Shown here one piece after another: positions 17,795 through 27,818 of a stretch of 64,000 bases of DNA. Positions within the stretch are counted from its first letter, which is position 1; each line of letters begins with the position of its first letter. Source of the stretch: Neorhizobium huautlense (GTDB lineage Bacteria > Pseudomonadota > Alphaproteobacteria > Rhizobiales > Rhizobiaceae); the NCBI RefSeq assembly GCF_030811685.1, contig NZ_JAUSRF010000007.1, positions 1-64,000 on the forward strand, written 5' to 3'. Made by a program: the position numbers and the translations under genes. The notes beneath the pieces were generated by a model that did no database searches, was not told the DNA's origin, and was given only the letters and a program-made list of their open reading frames with translations.

Positions 17795-18307
17795 TCAGCC
17801 GCGTGCGGCCCAGGCCGGCACCATCTCGCTGATCAGCATGAATGTCTTCTGTTTCTGCACCAGTTGCTCCAGCGACATGCCGGATCGAGCAACCGACAGT
17901 GCCTGCGCCTTCGGCATGACAAAACCATGTTCCAGCGGCGGCACACGGTGGGTAAGCCGCTTGAAAAAGGACGGCAGATGATTGCGTGAAGGCGAAAATT
18001 TTGCCGGCTTGCGGTTCATCGCCAGATGTTCCTGAAGCTCGTTGATCCAGCCTACCTGCGGGCGCGCACCCGGCTCCATCAACAGCAACCACTCGCCGCG
18101 CACCGATTGCACGATGTCCTTGATATCCCACGCCGTATGAAACCGGCAGCCGGCCGCATCGGCCACCCGCGCCGAGGCATCGCGCGAGCCATGGTCGAGC
18201 ACCACGACATCGCTGATCAGCCCCTCCACGGCGCCTGCCACCAGCACAGACAGTGTCTGCGCCAGTTCTGTTTCCTGATCGCGGCATTCCATGATGACAG
18301 TCAGCAT
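17795..18307 (-). CDS. Short family 2 glycosyltransferase-like protein
   Basis: 170 residues begin MLTVIMECRDQETELAQTLS and contain a GT2-like nucleotide-sugar region (SDVVVLDHGSRDASARVADAAG, then RGEWLLLMEPGARPQ, where a DxD would usually lie). The canonical DxD is not evident and the protein is shorter than a typical GT2 domain of about 220-250 residues, so catalysis is doubtful. Its start region is divergent from the radical SAM gene. Confidence 0.65.
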   Translation of the reverse strand: MLTVIMECRDQETELAQTLSVLVAGAVEGLISDVVVLDHGSRDASARVADAAGCRFHTAWDIKDIVQSVRGEWLLLMEPGARPQVGWINELQEHLAMNRKPAKFSPSRNHLPSFFKRLTHRVPPLEHGFVMPKAQALSVARSGMSLEQLVQKQKTFMLISEMVPAWAARG

Positions 18308-18439
18308 TTGTGACAGTTAGCGCATTGCAGCATGAAAGGCCACTCGCGGTTTCTCGCAATTTTGTTCTTGCAATGTTCTCGCTTCCGAGATAGGAATTTC
18401 TCACATGCAGCGGCGCATCGCCGCCTGCGGGAGATTCCG

Positions 18440-19597
18440 ATGAACGAGCTGTCAGACTTGAGGCAGGGTGCGCTGGCACCTGGCCATACGGCAGATATTG
18501 CCAACGCACTGGTGAACGCTTCCGGTCTTCGGATCGAGATCGACCGCCGGCGCGGACGGGGTGCGGGCATCAACCCGAGCGGCCGTTTCGAGGAACAGCG
18601 CCGCGAGACGTTCGATGACGGCTGGCAGTCGCTGGAAGAACTCGCCCCGTTCCGCACCGAAGTGCAGGTGGAAAAACCACGCACGGCGATCACCCGCAAC
18701 GATAGCCCGGATATCGGCTTCGACCGTTCGGTCAATCCTTATCGCGGTTGCGAACATGGCTGCATCTACTGCTTTGCCCGCCCGACGCACAGCTATATGG
18801 GCCTTTCGGCGGGGCTGGATTTCGAGGCAAAACTGTTTGCCAAGCCGGATGCGCCGCGCCTTCTGGAGCGCGAACTCAGCCGTCCGGATTACAAGGTCCG
18901 GCCGATCGCCATCGGCACCAACACCGATCCCTACCAGCCGATCGAGAAGGAATGGCGCATCATGCGACAGCTTCTCGAAGTGCTGCAGAAGGCCAATCAC
19001 CCGGTCCTGATTGTCACCAAGGGATCGCTGATCACCCGCGATATCGACATCCTCTCCGACATGGCGGCCAAGGGCCTGGCCAAGGTAGGGATTTCGGTGA
19101 CGACGCTGGACCGCAAGCTGGCGCGCAGCATGGAGCCGCGTGCCGCCACGCCATCGCGCCGTCTGGAGACGATCAAGGCGCTGACCGAGGCCGGCATTCC
19201 AACGGCGGTGATGATGTCGCCGGTCATTCCGGCGCTCAACGATCACGAGATCGAACGGGTGCTGGAGGCGGGCCACGCTGCCGGTGCGCGCGAGGCGAGC
19301 TACGTGCTCCTGCGCCTGCCGCTGGAAGTCGCACCGCTGTTTCGCGACTGGCTCTTGCAAAACTATCCGGACCGCTACCGGCATGTGATGAACCTTGTGC
19401 GTTCGATGCGTGGCGGCAGGGATTACGATGCCGATTTCACCAAGCGCATGAAGGGCGCCGGTCCTTATGCCTGGCAGATCGGCCGTCGTTTCGAGATGGC
19501 CACCAAACGTCTGGGTCTCGCCCGTCGCGGCATGTCGTTGCGCGACGATCTGTTTGTGAGGCCCGATGGAGGGGGCGTGCAGCTGTCGCTGCTCTGA
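18440..19597 (+). CDS. PA0069-family radical SAM protein
   Basis: This 385-residue protein has the radical SAM cluster motif CEHGCIYC within [20 protein letters not shown], then [19 protein letters not shown] and [13 protein letters not shown], the pattern of the PA0069/SPL-related family. The cluster-bound [4Fe-4S] cleaves S-adenosylmethionine to start radical chemistry; the substrate is unknown. The start at 18440 follows GGGAGA; a longer in-frame extension upstream is not conserved in character. Confidence 0.92.
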   Translation: MNELSDLRQGALAPGHTADIANALVNASGLRIEIDRRRGRGAGINPSGRFEEQRRETFDDGWQSLEELAPFRTEVQVEKPRTAITRNDSPDIGFDRSVNPYRGCEHGCIYCFARPTHSYMGLSAGLDFEAKLFAKPDAPRLLERELSRPDYKVRPIAIGTNTDPYQPIEKEWRIMRQLLEVLQKANHPVLIVTKGSLITRDIDILSDMAAKGLAKVGISVTTLDRKLARSMEPRAATPSRRLETIKALTEAGIPTAVMMSPVIPALNDHEIERVLEAGHAAGAREASYVLLRLPLEVAPLFRDWLLQNYPDRYRHVMNLVRSMRGGRDYDADFTKRMKGAGPYAWQIGRRFEMATKRLGLARRGMSLRDDLFVRPDGGGVQLSLL

Positions 19598-19746
19598 CCT
19601 TTCAAAAACTCAAGAGAATTCGACACGGTCCACCGCCGCTTTCCGTGTCGAAACACCCCGGCCCCGCCTTCCCCTTGGCGAGGAAACGTTGCCGCCGTTA
19701 TGCCGGGGCTTGCAGGAGATCGGGTCGGCGTGCGATTTTCGCCGCC

Positions 19747-20406
19747 ATGAAAAGAAGCACGCCGCCCGATTCTCAAAAACTGTTCGATGACCTGCCGCTG
19801 AAACCCGATTTCAGCATCGAGGATGCCGCGCGCGCCGAAGGCCTCTGGCCGGTGGCGGGAACCGACGAAGCTGGTCGCGGACCGCTGGCCGGCCCGGTTG
19901 TTGCCGCCGCCGTCATTCTCGATCCTGAAAACATTCCGGCGGGACTGAACGATTCGAAAAAGCTCAGCCTGAAACAGCGCGAAAAACTGTTCGAGGAGAT
20001 CATCGCCACGGCGCAGGTATCGGTTGCCTCATCCGGCCCGAGACGCATCGACGACATGAATATCTTGCGCGCCAGCCTCGATGCCATGCGGCGTGCGGTG
20101 GCGGGGCTGGAAACGCCTCCTGCCCTCGTTCTCTCGGACGGTCGCGACGTGGTGCCCGGCATCACCTGCACCGGCCGCGCCGTCATCAAGGGGGACGCCC
20201 GCTCGGTGTCGATCGCGGCCGCCTCGATCGTTGCCAAGGTGGTGCGTGACCGGATGATGGCGCGGGCGGGCGCTGTGTGGCCTGCCTACGGGTTTGAGGG
20301 CCACGCGGGGTATGGCACGGCGCAGCACCGGGGTGCGATCATCGAGCATGGACCATGCGTGCTGCACCGGATGAGTTTTCGACCGCTGAAGAAGGATGGG
20401 GTGTGA
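19747..20406 (+). CDS. rnhB: Ribonuclease HII
   Basis: This 219-residue enzyme removes RNA from RNA-DNA hybrids and single ribonucleotides from DNA. It has the conserved N-terminal block [22 protein letters not shown] with the first catalytic Asp-Glu, then [16 protein letters not shown] and [13 protein letters not shown]. The start [10 protein letters not shown] is supported by the catalytic domain beginning about 30 residues in. It lies 149 bases after the radical SAM gene and converges with a minus-strand gene. Confidence 0.95.
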   Translation: MKRSTPPDSQKLFDDLPLKPDFSIEDAARAEGLWPVAGTDEAGRGPLAGPVVAAAVILDPENIPAGLNDSKKLSLKQREKLFEEIIATAQVSVASSGPRRIDDMNILRASLDAMRRAVAGLETPPALVLSDGRDVVPGITCTGRAVIKGDARSVSIAAASIVAKVVRDRMMARAGAVWPAYGFEGHAGYGTAQHRGAIIEHGPCVLHRMSFRPLKKDGV

Positions 20407-20416
20407 GGCTGCGAAA

Positions 20417-20959
20417 TCACACAGAAAAAGACATCTGTCCTTCCGTCAAACGCTGTCTCATCTGTAAAATCCCACCGACGAAGTCGGCCACGCGACGCTC
20501 GGACGTGGGCGATCTCGCTGCCATTTCTGCAACTTCACCAATCTTGTAGGTCATCGGCAAAGCCACGGTCGAAATTCCAACCATCGCAAGATCCAAGTCA
20601 TCTGCAACCACGGGATCCATTTCCCTGATTTCGTCAATCGCCTGCATCAATGAACTTTTCCCTCTTGCCTCATCCGGCTGAACGGCGGAAATTCGATTCA
20701 CCAACCAGAGTCCAAATTCACGATTTGCCAGCCCATGAAGCAGGATCAAAATTGCTTCGCGTGGCTCACCCTTCACTATTGGATTCTCGAGAACGCGCCG
20801 GGCGGCGGCCATGGAGCGGTTAATGTCGCCCTGAACATGATCGATCAGCGACATTGTCTTTTTCGCCTTGCCAGCAATGCGCCAAGCGAGAAAACCCGAA
20901 GCCAACAGAGCGCCAAAGGCCGCGGCATTCAACCACAAAAGCAGGTCATTACCGTCCAT
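20417..20959 (-). CDS. Membrane-anchored protein of unknown function
   Basis: 180 residues: an N-terminal membrane helix (LLLWLNAAAFGALLASGFLAWRIAG) followed by a soluble helical domain with repeated charged segments. The start at 20959 is chosen because AAGGA stands 8 bases upstream; two earlier in-frame ATGs are possible. It overlaps the upstream membrane-protein gene by 11 bases, so the two form a unit. I do not recognise a family. Confidence 0.65.
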   Translation of the reverse strand: MDGNDLLLWLNAAAFGALLASGFLAWRIAGKAKKTMSLIDHVQGDINRSMAAARRVLENPIVKGEPREAILILLHGLANREFGLWLVNRISAVQPDEARGKSSLMQAIDEIREMDPVVADDLDLAMVGISTVALPMTYKIGEVAEMAARSPTSERRVADFVGGILQMRQRLTEGQMSFSV

Positions 20960-21317
20960 TGTCATTTTCCTTTGCACGCTGATATTCGAGCGCCTTGGAA
21001 TATTCCAACATGAGCTTGTTCTCAGCCTCTGTAGACACTGCTTCAGAGAGCTTTTTGGCTTCTTCCGGCGTTGTCGACTTTATCAGGAATATACGCTCTT
21101 TAATTTGCGTTTGTAGCATCCACGCGCGAAATATAGCGTAAGCCGCCATGAGACAGACTGCGGCCCCGATAGCGCTTGCTAGAGGCACGCCAGCGATCAG
21201 CGCGAGGAAGGCACTTATTACGATCAGACATATTACAAATGTGTCCTTATCGAATTTTGATGCGTGACGGATCGCACTTACCCAAAATGATTGATCTCTT
21301 TTCTCCTCATCACTCAC
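20949..21317 (-). CDS. Two-helix membrane protein of unknown function
   Basis: About 122 residues from a GTG at 21317 (ribosome site GGAGAAAAGG upstream); an ATG at 21410 would add 31 residues. The adjacent hydrophobic stretches FVICLIVISAFLALIAGV and LASAIGAAVCLMAAYAIF form a hairpin in the membrane, followed by a charged helical C-terminus. It overlaps the downstream gene. Composition is less GC-rich than the flanking core genes, so this pair may be an acquired insertion between rnhB and the ATP synthase operon. Confidence 0.6.
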   Translation of the reverse strand: MSDEEKRDQSFWVSAIRHASKFDKDTFVICLIVISAFLALIAGVPLASAIGAAVCLMAAYAIFRAWMLQTQIKERIFLIKSTTPEEAKKLSEAVSTEAENKLMLEYSKALEYQRAKENDNGR

Positions 21318-21492
21318 GTGGCGCCTTTTCTCCCAACAGATTATAAAGAGCCTTGTTGCAATGTTCACGACACAAAGACACAACCCAGACAGATCACTTT
21401 CACCCAACACACTTTCACAAGCTGAGTAACGCGTAAATCCGGGTACCGAAGAATAATGTCGGGATGATCCGACGATTTTCTACTAAAACAAC

Positions 21493-21523
21493 AAAAAAGC
21501 CGGGCGTCACCACCCGGCTTTTC
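21493..21523 (-). terminator. Rho-independent terminator after the F0 ATP synthase operon
   Basis: On the minus strand, AAAGCCGGG, a loop, CCCGGCTTTTTT: a GC-rich stem followed by a T run, 25 bases after the atpF stop. It ends transcription of the atp operon. Confidence 0.85.
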
Positions 21524-21547
21524 CAAATTTCACCCTGACCGATCCGA

Positions 21548-22033
21548 TCAGTTGAGGCGCGTCTTGACCTGCGAAACGGCATCAGCAAACAGCGTGTTGC
21601 GGGTGGCGGCGTCGGTCTTGGCGGCGATCACCTTTTCGGCGGCAGCGACTGCGAGGTCGACGGCAGCGGCGCGAACGGAACCGATCGCATCGGTTTCGGC
21701 CTGCTTGATCTTCTGCTCGGACAGCGCGTTGCGGCGTGCAACGAACTCTTCCGTCTTCTGCTTGGCTTCGGCGGTCAGGCTAGCTGCTTCGCGTTCGGCA
21801 GCGGCAACGATGTTGGCGGCCTCGGCTTCGGCTTCCTTGCGCTTCTGCTGGTATTCGGCGAGCAGTGCCTGCGCTTCTTCGCGCAGACGCTTGGCTTCAT
21901 CGAGTTCGGCCTGAATGTTGCCGGCGCGCTCGTCGAGCGACTTGGCCATCATGCCCGGCACCTTGAGATAGGCGATCAGGACAAAGAACAGGACGAGGGC
22001 AACGAGGGCGAAGAAACTTGCATCAAATGCCAT
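21548..22033 (-). CDS. atpF: ATP synthase F0 subunit b
   Basis: This 161-residue protein has one N-terminal membrane helix (FFALVALVLFFVLIAYLKV) and then a long charged coiled coil (AELDEAKRLREEAQALLAEY, EAEAEAANIVAAAEREA) typical of the peripheral stalk. It starts 4 bases after the b' subunit gene. Together with b' it forms the heterodimeric stator found in alphaproteobacteria and photosynthetic bacteria. It is the last gene before the terminator at 21493-21523. Confidence 0.95.
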   Translation of the reverse strand: MAFDASFFALVALVLFFVLIAYLKVPGMMAKSLDERAGNIQAELDEAKRLREEAQALLAEYQQKRKEAEAEAANIVAAAEREAASLTAEAKQKTEEFVARRNALSEQKIKQAETDAIGSVRAAAVDLAVAAAEKVIAAKTDAATRNTLFADAVSQVKTRLN

Positions 22034-22037
22034 AGGA

Positions 22038-22670
22038 TCAGGCCTCCGTCTTTACGGCGGCAACAGCAGCCTTGACTTCTTCGCCGCTGGTCTTGGCGCC
22101 GATCAGCTGATCGACGATGCCGGCTGCGGTTTCTTCGGCGATATCGCCGACATTGGCAAAAGCCTTGGCCTTGATATCGGCAATGCGCGCCTCGGCGGCA
22201 GCAAGCTTGGAAGCCAGCTCCTCCTCGATCGCGGCACGATCGGCAGCGGCCTTGGTCTTGGCGGCTTCGCGGGCGGCATCGGCAATGCCGGCACCCTTGG
22301 CGCGGGCGGCCGCCAGTTCTTTTTCATAGGTTTCGACAGCGGCGTCGGCTTCAGCCTTCAGGCGGCCGGCTTCGCTGAGGTCGGCGGCGATGCGATCATG
22401 GCGGTCGCCAAGAATGGCAGCCAGACGCGGCGCGATGACCTTGTGCATGACAAGGAAGAAAATGCCGAAGGTGATGGCGAGCCAGACGAGCTGCGACGGA
22501 TAGGTCGCGAAATCGAAGGGCGGAAATACGCCGGTGGCACCATGGTCGCCGGGTACGCCGGTTTCCGTGTGCAGTTCGCCGGCAGGCGCGGCGTGCGGTT
22601 CGCCGACGGTCGCGGCTGGCGTCTCAGAAGCGGCCGGCGCTGTCTGCGCATATGCCGGGGTCACGAACAT
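22038..22670 (-). CDS. atpF': ATP synthase F0 subunit b'
   Basis: This 210-residue second b-type stalk subunit has an Ala/Pro-rich N-terminal stretch, a membrane helix ([21 protein letters not shown]), and a long coiled coil with repeated Ala/Lys/Glu. An ATG at 22670 lies 5 bases after GGAGG, so it is preferred over the ATG and GTG one and two codons upstream. The b' subunit pairs with b to hold the F1 sector. The extended N-terminus is normal for Rhizobiaceae b'. Confidence 0.94.
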   Translation of the reverse strand: MFVTPAYAQTAPAASETPAATVGEPHAAPAGELHTETGVPGDHGATGVFPPFDFATYPSQLVWLAITFGIFFLVMHKVIAPRLAAILGDRHDRIAADLSEAGRLKAEADAAVETYEKELAAARAKGAGIADAAREAAKTKAAADRAAIEEELASKLAAAEARIADIKAKAFANVGDIAEETAAGIVDQLIGAKTSGEEVKAAVAAVKTEA

Positions 22671-22752
22671 CATCACCTCCAGGTGTACTCCAAATGCGAA
22701 GGATCACGGCACGCCTTTTGCAAGCGGCCGTGATCCATACCCGGACCGTTTA

Positions 22753-22980
22753 TTAGACGGCGAACAGGAGAAGGAGAGCAACGAGCAGCGAGAAGATGCC
22801 CAGAGCTTCCGTAACGGCGAAGCCGAATACCAGACGGCCGAACTGGCTGTCAGCGGCAGACGGGTTGCGCAGGGCGCCCGACAGGTAATCACCGAAGATA
22901 CGGCCGAGAGCCAGAGAGGTACCAGCCATGCCGAGGCATGCGAGACCGGCGCCGATGTACTTTGCTGCTTCCGCTTCCAT
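22753..22980 (-). CDS. atpE: ATP synthase F0 subunit c
   Basis: This 75-residue hairpin protein of two membrane helices forms the proton-carrying ring. The glycine/alanine-rich helix 1 (AKYIGAGLACLGMAG) and helix 2 have the essential carboxylate Glu58 in AVTEALGIF, with the polar loop RNPSA between. It is in the expected place between atpB and the stalk genes. Confidence 0.97.
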   Translation of the reverse strand: MEAEAAKYIGAGLACLGMAGTSLALGRIFGDYLSGALRNPSAADSQFGRLVFGFAVTEALGIFSLLVALLLLFAV

Positions 22981-23052
22981 ATTGAAAACTCCTTTGGATG
23001 GATTAGGGCGGCTTATGATGGCGCCGGAGACCGGGCCAGCGACTTGTTCCGA

Positions 23053-23802
23053 CTAGTGACCCCCGTGCACGGCATCGTTCAGGTACATGCAAGTGAGCAC
23101 CGCGAACACATAGGCCTGCAGGAAGGAAACCAGGAACTCCAGACCGGTCATTGCGACCGTCATGATGAGCGGGAGGACGGCACCACCGATACCGACAGCT
23201 CCGAGAGCACCCATGGAGGTGACGAAGCCGGCGAAAACCTTCAGCGTGATGTGGCCTGCAAGCATGTTTGCGAACAGACGAACCGAAAGGCTGATCGGAC
23301 GGGACAGGAACGAGATGACCTCAATCGAAGACACGAGAGGCAGAAGCACTTTGGGAACACCCTGCGGCGCAAAAATGCCGAGGAAATGCAGGCCGTGCTT
23401 GTAGAAACCGTAAACAATGACGGTGCCGATGACCAGAACCGCCAGCGCGAAGGTGACGATGATCTGGCTGGTGACCGTGAAGAAATAAGGGAACATGCCG
23501 AGCAGGTTTGCCGTCAGCACGAACATGAAGAGCGAGAAGACAAACGGGAAGAAGACCATTCCCTTGGTGCCGGCACCTTCACGCAGCATGCCGGCAATGA
23601 ACTCGTAGCTCATTTCGGCAACCGACTGCATGCGGCCCGGGATCAGCGAGCGGCTGGCGGTCGCGAAATACAGGAAACCGGTGGCGGCAGCCACGGTTGC
23701 CACCATGAACAGCGAAGCATTGGTGAAGGACAGGTCCCAACCGCCGATTTCCATCGGAATAATCGGCTGCACCACAAACTGATGAGTCGGATCGTTAGCC
23801 AC
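23053..23802 (-). CDS. atpB: ATP synthase F0 subunit a
   Basis: This 249-residue multi-pass proton channel subunit shows the conserved stretch [19 protein letters not shown], containing the essential Arg, and a C-terminal helix [24 protein letters not shown]. It forms the proton half-channels against the c-ring. It is co-transcribed with atpI upstream and atpE downstream (72 bases). Confidence 0.96.
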   Translation of the reverse strand: MANDPTHQFVVQPIIPMEIGGWDLSFTNASLFMVATVAAATGFLYFATASRSLIPGRMQSVAEMSYEFIAGMLREGAGTKGMVFFPFVFSLFMFVLTANLLGMFPYFFTVTSQIIVTFALAVLVIGTVIVYGFYKHGLHFLGIFAPQGVPKVLLPLVSSIEVISFLSRPISLSVRLFANMLAGHITLKVFAGFVTSMGALGAVGIGGAVLPLIMTVAMTGLEFLVSFLQAYVFAVLTCMYLNDAVHGGH

Positions 23803-23870
23803 CGCTACCTCTTTCCCTCGCCGCCTTAAGGCGCCAATTCACTTCCGAAACTGCCTCAAAGAAGACAGTT

Positions 23871-24221
23871 TCATTTCCCAGTTTTGTCACTTCGATCATT
23901 GAAGGTTGCCTGAGGAGCAACCATACCAACGGAACGAAGCACATTCAGAATGCCCGCACAGAAACCGAGGAGGAGAAGAATGATCATCCCCCAAGGCGAT
24001 GTGCCGGCAACATAATCCAGCCCATAACCCAAAAGAGCACCAACAGCGACAGCCGAGATGAACTCCGAGGAAATCTTCAGACCAAGGGCCATGCCCTTGC
24101 GGCTTTCCTCGGACTGCGCGTCCCTCTTCGCCTCGGCTGCGTCTTCAGCGTGCTTGCCCGCAAGTTCTGCAGACAGGCGCTTCCGGCGCTCTTCCAGACT
24201 ATCTTCACGGTCATCGGTCAT
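23871..24221 (-). CDS. atpI: ATP synthase assembly protein I
   Basis: This 116-residue protein has a charged N-terminus (MTDDREDSLEERRKRL) and two membrane helices (FISAVAVGALLGYGLDYV and MIILLLLGFCAGILNVLR). AtpI helps assemble the c-ring in other bacteria. It leads the F0 operon, as usual. The start at 24221 was preferred to an upstream in-frame one because it matches the normal N-terminus. No F1 genes are near, as in other alphaproteobacteria. Confidence 0.92.
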   Translation of the reverse strand: MTDDREDSLEERRKRLSAELAGKHAEDAAEAKRDAQSEESRKGMALGLKISSEFISAVAVGALLGYGLDYVAGTSPWGMIILLLLGFCAGILNVLRSVGMVAPQATFNDRSDKTGK

Positions 24222-24452
24222 TACAATCTCCCAAGGCCTCAATCTCGAAGCCACCCGACACGGACGAAGCCCAGCCAGCGAGGGAAATCGCGCCTTCCGG
24301 CCCGTTTTGAAGTCGCCGCAACATAGTTTTGCACGCCCTTATAGTCAAGGCGTCGCGCACGCTTCATCCAATGGAAATTAACCGATAAAAATCATAGCCT
24401 TAGACAGTTTGACCCGGTTGCGCGTCAAACTTGCCGGGGAATCGGTCGCCGC

Positions 24453-25676
24453 TCAGCTCCAGCCTCCGCCATAGGTGCGGTAGAAGACATGAAGGCCGAT
24501 GCGCCCCACCTTCTGCATGGAACGTGCCCAGCCGGGCCGCACATAAACGGCGTGATAATGGGTGGCGGAGCCGACTTCCGTCAGCCAGATCTTGCCCGCG
24601 GTGACAGCCATGGCAATCTCGCGGGCCATCTTCCAGTGCTCTTCGGAGCGGACACGATCCTTGATGTTGTCGCAGGCAAACGAAAACTGGCAACGGTTGC
24701 GCCAGTTCTCGTTCTGGTAAACGACGCCGCAGATCGTATCGGGATAGGCGGGATTTCGCACACGGTTGAGAATGACCTGCGCCACGGCCGCCTGCCCTTT
24801 CACCGATTCTCCGCGCGCTTCGAAATAGATACCGGAGGCAAGGCACTGCTGCTCCTTGGACGAAAAGGTCGCAGCAGGAAGCGCCGTTGCCGCCCAGGCA
24901 TGATCCTTGGGGCCGATCTCCGGCACGAAACGACCGGCATCCGCTTTCGGGGTCAGAATGGCATCGAAGGGCGACTGGCGGGAATAATCCGGCTTGGCCG
25001 GAGCGTAAGCCGTGGCCAGAATATCCGGATTGTTGTTGGTGACCAGCTTGGCGATCATCGGGTTCATGCCGGCATCGATCAGCTTGTCTTCTTTCTTGCG
25101 GAAATAGAAGGCGGCAAGCTCGACGGTCTTTTCGCCCTTTTTCGGCTTCACGAAGGCGACTTTTTCGGCGCCCTTTTCAGGCCTGCTCAACAGATAGCTG
25201 GTGCGCTGCAGGACCGAACCGGCGGTAAAGGCCTTGGGTGGCAACATGCGCTCCACCGCCATCACGCGGCCCTTCTTGGAGGCGCGGTTGACGCGCTCCT
25301 CGTCCGTCGTGCCATCGCCGGGATTGTCCTTTTCCGCATTCGTCTTGCCATTGCCGACAAAGGCCACCTTGCGGCCATCCGGCAATTGCATGCCGGCATC
25401 ACCAAATTTTCCCGTGGCATTGGGGAAAGCCAGTTCGGCATTATGAATGGAGCCTGCCGGCGAATTGGTCATCACCATGCGCCACTGGCTGCCATCCCGC
25501 TCGAACCCGGCGAGAAGATCGGTGAGGTCACCATTGGACGGCATGGCGGGAAACACGAGCCAGGCAGCAAGGCCGAAGACGGCGGGGGATGTCCACCCTT
25601 CCATACGGAACGAGGACTTGCGACGCAAAACGCTGATCGAACGCAAAACCGGGTACTCCAAGACGGCAGGCCACAA
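24453..25676 (-). CDS. SleB/CwlJ-type cell wall hydrolase
   Basis: About 407 residues. An N-terminal membrane anchor or signal region (AVFGLAAWLVFPAMP) is followed by a long variable segment and the C-terminal Hydrolase_2 domain CLASGIYFEARGESVKGQAA, QVILNRVRNPAYPDTICGVVYQNE. The domain cleaves peptidoglycan; Glu in YFEARGE is the likely catalytic acid. The start is uncertain: TTG at 25676 or the first ATG at 25604. It faces away from the F0 operon's upstream end. Confidence 0.9.
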   Translation of the reverse strand: MWPAVLEYPVLRSISVLRRKSSFRMEGWTSPAVFGLAAWLVFPAMPSNGDLTDLLAGFERDGSQWRMVMTNSPAGSIHNAELAFPNATGKFGDAGMQLPDGRKVAFVGNGKTNAEKDNPGDGTTDEERVNRASKKGRVMAVERMLPPKAFTAGSVLQRTSYLLSRPEKGAEKVAFVKPKKGEKTVELAAFYFRKKEDKLIDAGMNPMIAKLVTNNNPDILATAYAPAKPDYSRQSPFDAILTPKADAGRFVPEIGPKDHAWAATALPAATFSSKEQQCLASGIYFEARGESVKGQAAVAQVILNRVRNPAYPDTICGVVYQNENWRNRCQFSFACDNIKDRVRSEEHWKMAREIAMAVTAGKIWLTEVGSATHYHAVYVRPGWARSMQKVGRIGLHVFYRTYGGGWS

Positions 25677-25906
25677 GGCAGGCTGATAGGCAAATCGATG
25701 ACTTGAAGATGAATCATTAACCTTGATGAGCGGTTAACGCGGCCGGTGGCACGCCCTGCAAACGCTGGCGTTTTAGCGTTCTCACACAAACGTCAGCACA
25801 GCGTGACCTTTGTGCCACGCCACATGATGGTCAGAAATGTGAAGGAAAACCGTGTGCTTATCGGCTCGCTGAAGATTTGAAGCCGGCAGGCGGACATTCG
25901 CCCGGA

Positions 25907-26392
25907 TCAACGATCTCCAATCTCGGAAAAACGCATATCCTGCCGGCCGTCCGCACCCGCCACTGCCGTCAGAAACCCTTTCAGCACCGCACCATCCGGC
26001 ATGAACAGCACCGTAAGGTCATCCGCGATGTCCACTCCGAGATCGATCGCCACCGGCATGCGCAACAAAGCGGCCAGGGCGACAAGCCTTGGGGCCACAT
26101 CCTCACGTTCGAACAGGTGGATATCCAGCTTGGTGGCAAAACCCTCGTGCTGCATCCGCCAGCATGTCGCGACCGTATGCCGGTCGATATGATCGACGAA
26201 GGTAACGGATGTATCCTCGCCCTCGAACAGGCTTGGTGAAGGGACAGCAAAAGCCGTGGCAAACGCGGCCTGCAAAACCGCCATGGAAGGCCGGCCATCG
26301 ATGAACACATCCGGCATCGGCCCGTGGCAGACAAGGGTCATGTTTCGCATCCGTGGCAAGCTCCGCGAATTGCCCGTTCCAGCCGGTTTCAT
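25907..26392 (-). CDS. Hypothetical protein at the tail of the type VI cargo locus
   Basis: 161 residues from an ATG preceded by a G-rich site (GGGGG, 6 bases); shorter starts at 26350 and 26341 are possible. It contains VTFVDHIDRHTVATCWRMQHEGF and FEREDVAPRLVALAALLRMP, predicted alpha/beta, with no membrane segment and no motif I recognise. It is the last gene before the cell wall hydrolase and reads in the same direction as the T6SS cargo genes, so it could be an extra immunity protein or an unrelated acquisition. Confidence 0.55.
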   Translation of the reverse strand: MKPAGTGNSRSLPRMRNMTLVCHGPMPDVFIDGRPSMAVLQAAFATAFAVPSPSLFEGEDTSVTFVDHIDRHTVATCWRMQHEGFATKLDIHLFEREDVAPRLVALAALLRMPVAIDLGVDIADDLTVLFMPDGAVLKGFLTAVAGADGRQDMRFSEIGDR

Positions 26393-26487
26393 GACACGCC
26401 CCCTATAGCCGGAAGTCCTCGAAATTATCTCGTCTTCATCGACCTGAGATCATCAGGATGACAATTCCTCTACCCTGCTACGCCGGG

Positions 26488-27264
26488 TTATTGCGGACCG
26501 AGCAGGCGAACAGGAACCGGACGCCGCAAGGAATTATCCGGATTGTTGGGATCCTTTTGCCACTCGATCAACGTGGCCGGTCCAAGCTGCAGGTGGAAAA
26601 GAAGATGCTCGACGATACCGGCCTTCCGCATGTCTTCCGGATAACCTTCACCACCCATCTGGCGCGAAGGGAAAAAGCCGAAGATTTCGCCTGACTCCAA
26701 AAGACCGAGGCGATTGGAGGCTGACGAGAACAGGTCGTAATCGGAATATCGTTCGTCCATATCGCGGCTAAGTGAATATCCGGTGACGCGTATGGCGTGA
26801 CCAAGAGCGAGGTCGGGCGTCATCTCTTTACCCTCGCCGTCGTATATTGGGCCCTCTTTGCCGACCGATATCGTTCGATCAAATCCCGCCAAGTCTAGCT
26901 TGGTTAAATGAAATTGCTTGCTCCAGGCAAAAACTCGACCATCATAATCATACATACAGCAATCGAAATCATCAGCCGAATATACGGGATCGCCCTCGAA
27001 GGCGGCCTCCAAAACGGGCCGCAGAAGCGCCGGATCGCAAATCCATATATACCCTTTCAAAAGCGCCCCGCGCCCATGCTCCAGCCAGAACTCGATCAGT
27101 CCATCGGGTAACCGGCCTCGATACTTTTCGGCCTCCTCCGGGCTCACCGGCGTGACATGACTCATCGGCCCGAGAATATCGACGATGTCATGAAACGGGC
27201 GCTCGCGATCCGTCCGCGGCACATCCTGCAGCTGTTCGTAGGTGAAATCGACCTTGTCATTCAT
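26488..27264 (-). CDS. GAD-like and DUF1851 domain protein, Tdi1-type T6SS immunity
   Basis: 258 residues. The N-terminal half carries a GAD-like region (PVSPEEAEKYRGRLPDGLIEFWLEHG, residues about 40-65), and the C-terminal half a DUF1851 region (ASNRLGLLESGEIFGFFPSRQMGG). The same two-domain pair is found in Tdi1, the immunity protein for the type VI DNase Tde1 of A. tumefaciens. Here no Tde-type nuclease gene is adjacent, so it may be an orphan immunity gene, or may match a different toxin. Cytoplasmic; no membrane segment. Confidence 0.75.
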   Translation of the reverse strand: MNDKVDFTYEQLQDVPRTDRERPFHDIVDILGPMSHVTPVSPEEAEKYRGRLPDGLIEFWLEHGRGALLKGYIWICDPALLRPVLEAAFEGDPVYSADDFDCCMYDYDGRVFAWSKQFHLTKLDLAGFDRTISVGKEGPIYDGEGKEMTPDLALGHAIRVTGYSLSRDMDERYSDYDLFSSASNRLGLLESGEIFGFFPSRQMGGEGYPEDMRKAGIVEHLLFHLQLGPATLIEWQKDPNNPDNSLRRPVPVRLLGPQ

Positions 27265-27472
27265 AGCAGTTCGCCAGCCATACGTTATCGGCGATCACAG
27301 GCCGACTGTATTTCCCGGCAAAATCCTTTGAACTACTGCCAGGAATGCAATCAGTTGCGCTCACACAGGCCTCCCCTAGAACAAATCTACCGGATTGGCT
27401 CATTAAACGGGAAGTCGATGCGCTCCCATGTCTTACCATCGAAGCGCCCCTTCGCGACCGCTGCCCCGCAGA

Positions 27473-27796
27473 TCAGGCCGAGGCCGCGCCCTCGCCATCC
27501 TGCGACAGGGCAGCCAGCCGGCCGGCCGTCGCATCCGTCTGCTGCAGAAACACGCCGTAGGGTTCATCACGCATTTCGACAGAGACATTTTCGGGGTCGA
27601 TCACCACAGGCGTCTGGTCATCCGCATATTTGTAGAATTCCAGAAAACCGCCTTCCGCCAGCCTGCGCGCCAACGCCAGAACCGCGTCCACTTCGACGCC
27701 AGCCTTCTCCAGCAGGTTTTCCGCCGCGCTCAGAACGGCATCTTCATCCAGGGCGCTCAGCAGCAACTCACGCTCGATCAATCTCTTGTCCATCAT
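27473..27796 (-). CDS. Putative immunity protein for the preceding small toxin
   Basis: 107 residues starting MMDKRLIERELLLSALDEDA, helical in the first half (LSAAENLLEKAGVEVDAVLALARRLAEGG) and ending in a mixed region (PVVIDPENVSVEMRDEP). GAAGGG precedes the start. It begins 22 bases after the stop of the putative toxin gene and is small and acidic, the usual position and character of a cognate immunity gene. No family was recognised; the role is inferred from position. Confidence 0.5.
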   Translation of the reverse strand: MMDKRLIERELLLSALDEDAVLSAAENLLEKAGVEVDAVLALARRLAEGGFLEFYKYADDQTPVVIDPENVSVEMRDEPYGVFLQQTDATAGRLAALSQDGEGAASA

Positions 27797-27818
27797 TGCC
27801 CTTCTCACTGCACCCGTC

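Noticed and set aside
24400..24846. Second minus-strand frame inside the end of the cell wall hydrolase gene
   Set aside because: It is a shifted frame over the Hydrolase_2 domain; the correct frame carries the YFEARGE motif.
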